Origin: DASYLJ01 sp036009625
Lineage (GTDB): Bacteria; Desulfobacterota; Binatia; DP-6
Reading direction: 5' to 3'
Length of the DNA stretch: 64,000 nt
NCBI GenBank assembly: GCA_036009625.1
Contig: DASYLJ010000120.1
Location: forward strand, 1 to 64,000
Shown here: positions 9,331-17,090 of the stretch, in pieces
How positions within the stretch are numbered: position 1 is the first letter of the stretch
Layout: every line of letters starts with the position of its first letter
Position numbers and translations under genes: made by a program
Notes under the pieces: model-generated
Told to the model about the DNA's origin: nothing
The model's database searches: none
Seen by the model: only the letters and a program-made list of their open reading frames with translations

Positions 9331-10155
9331 ATGATGACCGTCGACCTCGACCTCGCGCGCGCGTCCTACGAGGCGGACGGGCAGTGGACCGCTCCGGTGC
9401 TGTTCGCGCCCACGGAGATCACCCGCTTCCTCGACGCGACCGAGCGGGTCGTCGCGGGCCAACATCGCCACGGTCGCGCGCCGACCTTGAGTCTCCCGTT
9501 CGCGCCCGGTCCGCGCGATCTGCGCAAGATCGACAATGCGTGGTGGGCCGATCCCGACCTGGCCGCGCTTGCGACCGACGCGCGCCTCGGCGAGATCGCG
9601 GCAGCACTCCTCGGCGCGTCGGCGGTGAATCTCTGGCAGGACCAGCTCCTCTACAAGCCGCCGGGGGGCCCCTCGGAGACGACGATCGGATGGCATCAGG
9701 ACTGGGCAAGCTGGGACACGGTCGCGTCGCATGCGGCGTTCGTCACCGCGTGGGTCGCGTTCGACGACGTCGATGACGCCAACGGAGCGATGCAGTGCAT
9801 CCCCGCGAGCCACGCGTGGGGTCTGGTTCCAGGCGGCAGCAACTTCTTCGGCACCGATCGCGACGCGCAGCTCGCACGTCTCGGAGACGGGCGTGTGATC
9901 GAGTCACGATCGATCGTCATGCGCGCGGGCCAGGTCAGCTTCCACCACCCGCTCACGTTCCACGGGAGCGGGCCGAACACGTCGGACCGCATGCGTCGAT
10001 CCCTCGCCATCCACTTCGTCGACGCCGAGGTCTCTGCGGTGTCCGAACCGGGCATGTGGCAGCACTACAATCTCGCGCTGTTTCTCGAGCGCGGGGGTCG
10101 GTTGGGCGAATGCTACCGTTTCGACGACCTCTGCCCGACGGTCTTCACGCGCTGA
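9331..10155 (+). CDS. Phytanoyl-CoA dioxygenase (PhyH) family Fe(II)/2-oxoglutarate oxygenase
   Basis: A 274-residue protein with GGAGGG upstream of the ATG. The metal ligands are visible: His122 and Asp124 in WHQDW, and distal His211 in TFHGSGPN. Arg220 or Arg223 (SDRMRRS) is the likely 2-oxoglutarate carboxylate binder. The segment MQCIPASHAWG, where a substrate loop follows the jelly-roll core, is typical of PhyH enzymes. Such enzymes hydroxylate fatty acyl chains or small secondary metabolites, and the substrate cannot be predicted. It stands alone between a DUF4239 gene and a convergent cupin gene. Confidence 0.9.
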   Translation: MMTVDLDLARASYEADGQWTAPVLFAPTEITRFLDATERVVAGQHRHGRAPTLSLPFAPGPRDLRKIDNAWWADPDLAALATDARLGEIAAALLGASAVNLWQDQLLYKPPGGPSETTIGWHQDWASWDTVASHAAFVTAWVAFDDVDDANGAMQCIPASHAWGLVPGGSNFFGTDRDAQLARLGDGRVIESRSIVMRAGQVSFHHPLTFHGSGPNTSDRMRRSLAIHFVDAEVSAVSEPGMWQHYNLALFLERGGRLGECYRFDDLCPTVFTR

Positions 10156-10215
10156 CCGGCGTTGCGTCACCCAGCGGCTGACGAGAGTGACGCCTCGCCG
10201 TTCGATCGTCGAACC

Positions 10216-10731
10216 TCAGTCCGCGAAGGGGATCGTCAGCTCCGTCTCGTTCGTGTCGACCACGAACACCGCGAGCAGCTTGGACGGCTTCGTGGTGCTG
10301 GCATTGGCGCTGACGCCGTGGCGATCGCCGGGCAGCTCGGTGAAGCTCTCTCCGGCCGTGTAGACCGTCGCCGGTCCATCGTTGATCTGACTGCGGACCT
10401 CTCCCTCGAGCACGGTCGCATAGATGAAGGCCGACTTGGCATGCGTGTGACCAGGCGAGTAGCCGCCCGGGCCGTACTCGACGAGCACGCCCTTGATGCT
10501 CTTGCCGGGAACGTTCGGTAGCTCGTGCTGGTAGACGAGGGTCACCTTGGCGTTCTTCGACTTCGGCTGATCGGCGAGCGCGCTGCCGACGAGCAGCGCC
10601 ACGCCGAGCAGTGCACAGACGATGCGTTTCATGCCGGGTGAGGCGGCGACGATGTCGCGACCAACCTTGCGCAGTGTCGTGGCCGCCTTCGAGCCGATCA
10701 GGCCGGTGTCGCCGATGAGGACGATCGTCAT
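10216..10731 (-). CDS. Cupin-domain protein fused in frame to an SDR/NmrA N-terminal fragment
   Basis: The open frame encodes 171 residues. Residues 1-33 (MTIVLIGDTGLIGSKAATTL and following) are the first strand, GxxGxxG loop and helix of an NmrA-like NAD(P)-binding oxidoreductase. At Met34 an independent signal-peptide protein begins (MKRIVCALLGVALLVGSALA), then a single cupin domain with GGYSPGHTHAKSAFIYATVLEGEV and ESFTELPGDRHGVSAN, carrying the expected metal-ligand histidines. The strong ribosome-binding site (GGGAGG, seven bases before 10731) belongs to the SDR fragment; none is evident before 10632. Either the two are translated as a fusion with a buried signal sequence, or the cupin starts at 10632. 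The native product is probably a periplasmic cupin of unknown ligand. Confidence 0.8.
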   Translation of the reverse strand: MTIVLIGDTGLIGSKAATTLRKVGRDIVAASPGMKRIVCALLGVALLVGSALADQPKSKNAKVTLVYQHELPNVPGKSIKGVLVEYGPGGYSPGHTHAKSAFIYATVLEGEVRSQINDGPATVYTAGESFTELPGDRHGVSANASTTKPSKLLAVFVVDTNETELTIPFAD

Positions 10732-10825
10732 GCTGTACCCTCCCTTTTTGTCGATGACTCGGAATTCGGGTGGTGCGGATTCAGGGAAGAAAAATCATAG
10801 TTCATTCCAAACCTGAGTCAGCAGG

Positions 10826-10996
10826 TCACGCCAACTGATCGAGCAGCGCCTTCGCCTGCTTCAGGTCGGCGGTGTCGAAGCCCTCCGTGAACCAGCCGTA
10901 AACCGGCACGAGCAGATCGAGAGCCTCCGTCCGCCGGCGCTGTTCACCCCAGAACCGCGCAAGGCTAGCCGCAGCGCGCAGCTCATAACGGCTCGA
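10826..10996 (-). pseudogene. C-terminal remnant of an adenylate-cyclase/ATPase TPR protein
   Basis: The last 56 codons of a longer minus-strand frame read ELRAAASLARFWGEQ, then LLVPVYGWFTEGFDTADLKQ and AKALLDQLA. I recognise this as the standard terminus of large adenylate/guanylate cyclase or ATPase-TPR regulators. The codons upstream (10997 onward) show no related sequence and no start, so only the tail of a lost gene survives. Confidence 0.65.
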
Positions 10997-11267
10997 CGAC
11001 GTGATCGGATACGTGCGTCGACACCTACGGACGCTCCTCGGTGGGCATCTGAGCTCGATGTCGATCGATTTCGGGGACGACGAGGAGACAATGGCTGGGT
11101 GCTGCCACCGGGCTCGACGATCACTGGGCTGCCCTGGGGCGTACGGGGGAGGCTGGACGCTTCCCGCCGCAGAGGTCTCGCACGCCCGGTAGACCGTCGC
11201 CGTCGGCCCGGTGATTCCCGTTGACGCGACGTTCGAACGCTTCGTATCGTCGAGCCAGCCGATCCCC

Positions 11268-14200
11268 ATGCCTCCCAACCGGCACGCGCTGCGTCTCCTG
11301 TCCCCCGCGGTGATCCTGCTGCTGACGCTGTGGGCGCGTGCCGGGCACGCCGACGAGGCTTGCATGGGCTGGACGAAGATCGATCCGGTGCTCGTTCCGC
11401 CGGCGCGCGGATCGCACGGTCTGGTCTACGACCCCGTGCGGGCCGAGCCGGTCCTCTTCGGGGGCTGGCTCGCCAGCATGCAGCAGATTCCGCTCGACGA
11501 CACCTGGGTCTTCAACGGGTCGACGTGGCTGCGACGGTTCCCGGATCACATCCCGGAGGCGCGGGCCGGACAACTGATGACGTTCGACTCGAAGCGCGGG
11601 GTCGTCGTGATGGGCCACGGCGTCAACGCCATGATCCACCGGCTCACGGACCTGTGGACCTGGGATGGCCTCGATTGGAAGAACATCCTGCCGAACGGGG
11701 CGCCGAACGGACCGGAGGCTCGTGCCGAAGGCGTGTTCGTCTACGACAAGGCGCGCGATCGCATCGTCCTCTACGGCGGTAAGAACGTCGGCATCGGCGA
11801 GGACTGCTCGGACGCGTTGTGGGAGTGGGACGGCTCGGCATGGAGCATGGTGCCGATGAACGCGGCGTCCGCGGCCGCGGCGAAGACGTTCGGATGCTAC
11901 GCCGGCATTGAGGGCTACTACGACGACGCCCGCGGCGTGACGACGCTCACGAACGGCACGTACACGGTCGACCTGACGTCGAGCTTCCCACAATTTCTGC
12001 CGCCGCCGTCCGCCACCTTCCAGCTCGAGACCGAAGGCGCGGCGACCTATCACCCGGGGCTCGCCACGGGCTTCCTGTTCGGCGGCCACCGCTACAGCTG
12101 CTGCGTCTACGACACGATCAGTCGGCGACCGCCGGGCGCCGAGGAGTTCCAGCCGCTTCCCGTGACGGGCCCGTCGCCTCGCGGTCTGACCGGCCTCGCC
12201 TACGATGCGCCCCGCGATCAGCTGCTCATCTTCGGCGGCCGACTCGTCAACCCGAACAGCAACCTTCCCCTCTGGGACGACGAGACCTGGGCGTTTCACT
12301 ACCGGCCGCCGATCCTCTCGACGTCCCCCACCTCGGCGAACCTGCTCCTCTGCAGCGACCGCTCGATCTCCGTGGAGCCGACGGGCGGGGGTCCGTACAC
12401 GTATCGTTGGCAGAAGCGGGTCGACGGCGAGTTCCAGGACGTCGCGGACGCGGCGCCGTTCAGCGGCGTCGCCACGGACACGCTGCGCATCAACCCGTTT
12501 CGCGCGATGGACGCCGGCGACTATCGCTGCGTCGTCTCGAACCCCTGCGGCACGACGGCCGGCCGAACGTACACGCTCGCCGTCGCGGAGAGCTTCTGGG
12601 TGAACGGCGGCGCCGGGCCGGACCTCGGCGGACCGGGGCTCGCGTACGACGCCGGCCGACAGCGGCTCGTGATCTTCGGCGGCGGCACCTACGCGAACGG
12701 CCTGCACGTGACGAACGGAACGTGGGAACGCGTGCTCGGCCACTGGGTCGCCCGCGCCGTCGGCATCGCTCCCCCGCCGCGGACCGAGTCGGCGATGGCG
12801 TACGATCCCGTGCGCGGTGTGACGGTGATGTACGGTGGTCGCTACTTCAGTCCCGGCGGCGGCAATCCGACCGGCGTCTACGGCGACGTGTGGGAATGGG
12901 ACGGCACGACGTGGACGCAGCGGCCCGACGGCCCGGGCCCGCGCCATCTGCACGCGATGGTGTGGGACGGCGAACGGCAGCGCATCGAGACGTTCGGCGG
13001 TCGCTACAACGGCACGCAGCAATCGGGGGAGCTCTGGGAGTACGACGGCACGTCGTGGACCCAACGCTTTCCCGTCGGCGATCCGAGCTACGGACCGGCC
13101 GGAGGACCCGCCGCCCGCGAGAATTTCGCGCTCGCCTACGACGACGACCGCAAGGCGCTCGTCCTGCACGGCGGCTTCCTCGGGCAGCCGAGCCTCGGCC
13201 GGCAGTACGGCGAGACGTGGGAGCTCGTCGCCGACCACTGGACGATGAAGAACATCGACCCGTTCCTGGCCAAGTACACCGGATCGATCGCGGGCTTCCA
13301 CGCGAGCCACCATCGCGTCGCGATGTTCGTGCCGTCGGGCGTGCTCGGCAACGGCACGACATGGGAGTGGCACGGAACGCCGCCGTGGAAACAGCTGCTC
13401 GGGCTCTCACCCGAGGGTCGCGAGCGCGCCGGCGCGGTGATGGCTTACGACAGCGCCCGGCGCCGACTCGCGATGTACGGTGGGCTCGCGGGCCAGTATC
13501 GCAGTGACGAGCCGGAGCTCGTCTACTCCGAGGACGTCGATCCCACCTGCGGCTCCGGCGGCTGCGGCGACGGCGTGATCGATGCCGGCGAGGATTGCGA
13601 CCCGGGCAGCGCCGGCACCGTCGGATGCTGCGAGGCGTGCCACTTCGCGGCCGCGAGCACCGTCTGCGGCGCCGGAGGCTCCTGCGACGCCGGCGGTCAG
13701 TGCGTGACGGCCACGTGTGGCAACGGCATCGTGGAGGGCCCGGAGCAGTGCGACACCGGCACGTCGTCCGACGCCTGCTGCTCTCCGGACTGCATGATCG
13801 ACGCCGCCGGCGCGTGCGGAAATCCCTGCCGCTCCGACCGCTGCGTCGCCGGCGTCTGCACGCCGGGCACCGCAAACGCCAGCGGCTGTGGTACCGACAC
13901 GTCCGTCCTCGCCTACCTGTCCAACGGATCGATGACGACCCCCGACGGCTCCGCCACGCTCACGCTCGATCAAGGCATCGGCGGCGCGCTCCACTATGCG
14001 ATCGCGTCCGGGCTCACGACGAGTACGTTCGGCGTGGGCGCCGCAGGGACGCTCGTCGTCGCCGCGCAATTCCAGCCCGCGGGAGCCACGTTCGTTCCAC
14101 CGGGCGCGGCCATCACGCTGCGATGGCACGACGACGATGGCGACGGCCAGGTCGATGGGCTCGGTCTCGACGAACGGCTGCTGGCGCTGTTCCGCGACGG

Positions 14201-14708
14201 CACCCAGATCACGCCGACGTGTCTTGACGATCCTGGATGCGATCGCGCGGGGAACAGCTGGAGCTTCCGCACGACGTCGTTCAGCGAGCTCGCGATCGCG
14301 GGGACCTCGTGCGCGGGCGTCCAGCATGGCGCGCTGCGGTCGTCGGGAAAGAAGCTGCGGCTGACCGCCGCGCTGGCATCGGCGATCGATCCCGCGGTTG
14401 CGGGCCTGCGCATCCTGGTCGACGCCGATGGTCGGACGGCCGGTAGCGTGGCCCTGCCGGCTGGGACCTGGAAGTCGAACCGCAAAGGCACGCGTGTCGT
14501 TGCGGGGATTCCGGGCGGCACCGTGCAGCTTCGTCGCGGCAAGAAGGGAACCAGCCTCGTCGTCACGAGCAGAGGCGGTGCGCTCGCCACCGTCCGCCCG
14601 CCCCTGTCCGTGACGATCCTGGCGGGCGAGCGGTGTCTCACCGCTCGCTTCACCTCCTGTGCGACGAAGCACCGTGGCCAGGCCGTCTCCTGTACCGTCG
14701 CGCCGTGA
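11268..14708 (+). CDS. Secreted Kelch-type propeller protein with Ig-like domain, Cys-rich repeats and type C RC module
   Basis: The start at 11268 (MPPNRHALRL) gives a clean signal peptide ending near AGHADEA; an upstream GTG at 11211 would add 19 polar residues. The 1,146-residue product begins with Kelch-like blades (LVYDPVR..PVLFGG, FVYDKARDRIVLYGG). An Ig-like domain follows at about 365-445 (DAGDYRCVVSNPCG), then a second set of blades (MAYDPVRGVTVMYGG, MAYDSARRRLAMYGG). Residues about 770-880 hold Myxococcus-type Cys-rich repeats (CGDGVIDAGEDCDPG, CGNGIVEGPEQCD). The C-terminus is a type C RC module (GERCLTARFTSC). It is probably an exposed surface or released binding protein. No catalytic residues are apparent. 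Confidence 0.8.
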   Translation: MPPNRHALRLLSPAVILLLTLWARAGHADEACMGWTKIDPVLVPPARGSHGLVYDPVRAEPVLFGGWLASMQQIPLDDTWVFNGSTWLRRFPDHIPEARAGQLMTFDSKRGVVVMGHGVNAMIHRLTDLWTWDGLDWKNILPNGAPNGPEARAEGVFVYDKARDRIVLYGGKNVGIGEDCSDALWEWDGSAWSMVPMNAASAAAAKTFGCYAGIEGYYDDARGVTTLTNGTYTVDLTSSFPQFLPPPSATFQLETEGAATYHPGLATGFLFGGHRYSCCVYDTISRRPPGAEEFQPLPVTGPSPRGLTGLAYDAPRDQLLIFGGRLVNPNSNLPLWDDETWAFHYRPPILSTSPTSANLLLCSDRSISVEPTGGGPYTYRWQKRVDGEFQDVADAAPFSGVATDTLRINPFRAMDAGDYRCVVSNPCGTTAGRTYTLAVAESFWVNGGAGPDLGGPGLAYDAGRQRLVIFGGGTYANGLHVTNGTWERVLGHWVARAVGIAPPPRTESAMAYDPVRGVTVMYGGRYFSPGGGNPTGVYGDVWEWDGTTWTQRPDGPGPRHLHAMVWDGERQRIETFGGRYNGTQQSGELWEYDGTSWTQRFPVGDPSYGPAGGPAARENFALAYDDDRKALVLHGGFLGQPSLGRQYGETWELVADHWTMKNIDPFLAKYTGSIAGFHASHHRVAMFVPSGVLGNGTTWEWHGTPPWKQLLGLSPEGRERAGAVMAYDSARRRLAMYGGLAGQYRSDEPELVYSEDVDPTCGSGGCGDGVIDAGEDCDPGSAGTVGCCEACHFAAASTVCGAGGSCDAGGQCVTATCGNGIVEGPEQCDTGTSSDACCSPDCMIDAAGACGNPCRSDRCVAGVCTPGTANASGCGTDTSVLAYLSNGSMTTPDGSATLTLDQGIGGALHYAIASGLTTSTFGVGAAGTLVVAAQFQPAGATFVPPGAAITLRWHDDDGDGQVDGLGLDERLLALFRDGTQITPTCLDDPGCDRAGNSWSFRTTSFSELAIAGTSCAGVQHGALRSSGKKLRLTAALASAIDPAVAGLRILVDADGRTAGSVALPAGTWKSNRKGTRVVAGIPGGTVQLRRGKKGTSLVVTSRGGALATVRPPLSVTILAGERCLTARFTSCATKHRGQAVSCTVAP

Positions 14709-14884
14709 CTCGGCCATTGGGAACGCCGACTCGTCCAGGCCGGTGCAGCCAAAGAGCGGAATGCGGCCCCCTTTTCGGCGGTTCCTCTCGATCCGTGCCG
14801 ATTTCGCGTTGACCGCGAACCGACGCCGGCAATAGTCCAGCAGTACCACGGAGAGTCTCGGCCTCGACGTGGCAAGGAGATCTC

Positions 14885-16552
14885 ATGTCGTCGCGCTTCG
14901 TGCTCCTGCTGGCTCCGATCGTCCTCTTGTGGCAGGCGACGTCCGCCTGCGCGGGTCAGTCGGTGCTCGGGAAGTCTTTCGTGGTGAAGGACCCCGTCCC
15001 GAACGTGGCGCCCCAGAAGCGCAGCATCGGGATCGTCGCCAAAGGATCCGTCATCGACGACACCATCTTCGGCGACCCGATCGTCGGCGGTGCGTCCATC
15101 GACGTGTTCGCGAACGGTGCGACGTCCACGAGGCAAACCTTCGTCCTACCGGCCGGTCTCTACTCCCCCGGTGGTGCGGGATGGAGGGCGAGCGGGAACC
15201 CGGTGCGCTCCTACACGTACAAGGATGCGAAGGGCATTCACGGCCCGGTCAAAGCGGTGAGCCTCAGGATCGCGTCGAACCATACCCTTTCCATCAAGGT
15301 GACCATCAAGGGGGACCTTGGCCCCGGCCCGCAGCCGCACGTGGCTGTCGTGCCACCGACCCCCGGTACCGACGGCGGTGTGCGGTTCACGATCAACGGG
15401 ACCGGCGGCGGCAGCTACTGCGTGAGCTTCGGCGGCACCGCGGGGGGTCAGGTGACGAATTCCCCCACGGGCAGCGATCCCGACAAGACGTTCAGGATCG
15501 CCAGCACGGGCGCCTTCCCGACATCCGAGACGGGCTGTGGGCCGGTACTCGGCGTCAGCGGCCGATCCCTGACGGTCGACGGGGTGCCGACGTTTCTCAA
15601 AGGGCACGGCTACGGCCATCTCGAGCTCGCGCTCGATACGGACGCGGCAGACGACGCTGCGAGGGGGGCCCGGATCGTCCGCATCCCGGTCCGGATGCTC
15701 GGCCTCTACGCCAGCCGCACGACCGACGGCTATCAGGCGAATGCCCCCGGCAACCTCGATCCGGCTTACCTGCAGATGGTCGTGAGCCGTGTGACCGAGG
15801 CCAAGGCCGCCGGACTGTTCGTCATCCTGTTCGTCGACACGAACTGCGGACAGAAGGCCCACTTCCCCGGCGACGGCGACTACGAGCACTGCACGTTCGG
15901 TGGACAGCCCGGCGGGAACTTCTGGTCGGCCGACGGCCAGTTCTACCGCGACACGGTGACGTCGACGTGGGTCTACCTCGCCAGCCTGCTGCGCGGAATG
16001 ATCGACGTCCATGAGCTCAGCCCCGAGCTCGCCCCGCCGAGCGGCTCGGTGGCCGACGTCAAATCCGTCTACACCGAGTTGCGCGATGCGATCCTCGGCG
16101 TTGTGCCCGAAGCGAAGTTCCTGGTCGGGCCGTACAGCTACGACGTCGACAAGATCGGTACGATCTACGACGCCACCTGGTCGGCGAACACGATCTGGAC
16201 CGCGAACCTTCTCAAGGGCGCGACGCAGAGCGGTAGTCCGCCCGGATCCAATTTGGCCGCGCGTATCGCGACGCTGACCGGTTTCGTGGACGCGAACGAC
16301 GCGCCGGTCTTCATTCAGCAGATCGGCACCGAGTCGAGCGTCGATACCGACGACAGCTTGCTTGACGCCGCGTTGACGGCGACCGAGGCCTCGAGCACAA
16401 AGCTGGCGGGCTACACGTCGTGGGAGAAGGTGAGCCTCTTCTCTGGCAGCTACGGCGAAGCCTATCTCCCGACCCCGGCCGCGAGTCCCGAGGCGCGCGT
16501 CTACAAGCCGAATCGAAGGGCCGTATTCACGGCGCACTTCCAGGGCCAGTAG
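14885..16552 (+). CDS. Secreted GH5-like (beta/alpha)8 protein with N-terminal type B RC module
   Basis: AAGGAG lies eight bases before the ATG and a signal peptide ends near ATSACAG. Residues about 25-215 resemble the RC module of the beta-helix and HtaA-like proteins (SFVVKDPVPNVAPQKRSIGI, FVLPAG, YTYKD..GIHGPV, YCVSFGG). Residues about 220-550 look like a GH5/cellulase-type barrel: FLKGHGYGHLEL, ARIVRIPVRMLGLYAS, AKAAGLFVILFVDTNCG, a possible acid/base Glu in HELSPELAP, and a possible nucleophile in QIGTESS. The barrel assignment rests on motif order and strand rhythm, and catalytic residues are not proven. It may act on extracellular polysaccharide. Confidence 0.6.
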   Translation: MSSRFVLLLAPIVLLWQATSACAGQSVLGKSFVVKDPVPNVAPQKRSIGIVAKGSVIDDTIFGDPIVGGASIDVFANGATSTRQTFVLPAGLYSPGGAGWRASGNPVRSYTYKDAKGIHGPVKAVSLRIASNHTLSIKVTIKGDLGPGPQPHVAVVPPTPGTDGGVRFTINGTGGGSYCVSFGGTAGGQVTNSPTGSDPDKTFRIASTGAFPTSETGCGPVLGVSGRSLTVDGVPTFLKGHGYGHLELALDTDAADDAARGARIVRIPVRMLGLYASRTTDGYQANAPGNLDPAYLQMVVSRVTEAKAAGLFVILFVDTNCGQKAHFPGDGDYEHCTFGGQPGGNFWSADGQFYRDTVTSTWVYLASLLRGMIDVHELSPELAPPSGSVADVKSVYTELRDAILGVVPEAKFLVGPYSYDVDKIGTIYDATWSANTIWTANLLKGATQSGSPPGSNLAARIATLTGFVDANDAPVFIQQIGTESSVDTDDSLLDAALTATEASSTKLAGYTSWEKVSLFSGSYGEAYLPTPAASPEARVYKPNRRAVFTAHFQGQ

Positions 16553-16688
16553 CGGCGCCACCGAAGCTCGCAAATCCGAACGAGATCGGGCGCACACCCG
16601 CGTGGCGGCGCCGTATTGCGCAATACGACCGTCGGTTTCGTTCGTCTTCTTGGGTACGGGCGCAGGATCGGCCCGCCAAGAGGAAGCC

Positions 16689-17069
16689 ATGACGAATTCG
16701 ACGACGAGCGTGGAGATGCGTGACGGTGGTGTTCCGTGGCCACCGATCGGGGGCGAGACGGCGGTGACGATCGAGCCGGCGACGCTGCCCATGACCCCGG
16801 AGCTTCGGCTCTGCTACGCGGTCCTCGAGCAGGCGCTGCTCGACCTCGACAGACGGCACCAGCGTCCCGGGCGCCGCGGCGTCGCCAAGGCGGCCGAGGT
16901 GACGCGCTGGTTCCGGTCGACGGACGCGAGCTGGCCGTTCACGTTCGAGTCGATCTGCGCGACGATCGGGCTCGACTCGGGCGCGGTGCGCCGCTCGGTC
17001 TTCCGAACCGGCTCGCCCGCCCCGCGGCCCGGGCTCCTCCTCGCGAGTGACCAGCGGCTGTCGGCCTGA
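16689..17069 (+). CDS. Small conserved hypothetical protein
   Basis: A 126-residue soluble protein. The start at 16689 is supported by AAGAGGA six bases upstream; an earlier start would add 29 residues without a ribosome-binding site. The central part (ELRLCYAVLEQALLDLDR, then RWFRSTDASWPFTFESIC and LDSGAVRRSVFR) has the charged helical look of short proteins that often occur near mobile or regulatory genes in deltaproteobacterial-type genomes. I do not recognise a named family. It ends 21 bp before a convergent gene. Confidence 0.65.
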   Translation: MTNSTTSVEMRDGGVPWPPIGGETAVTIEPATLPMTPELRLCYAVLEQALLDLDRRHQRPGRRGVAKAAEVTRWFRSTDASWPFTFESICATIGLDSGAVRRSVFRTGSPAPRPGLLLASDQRLSA

Positions 17070-17090
17070 CCCAGCGGACGCGACCGCACG

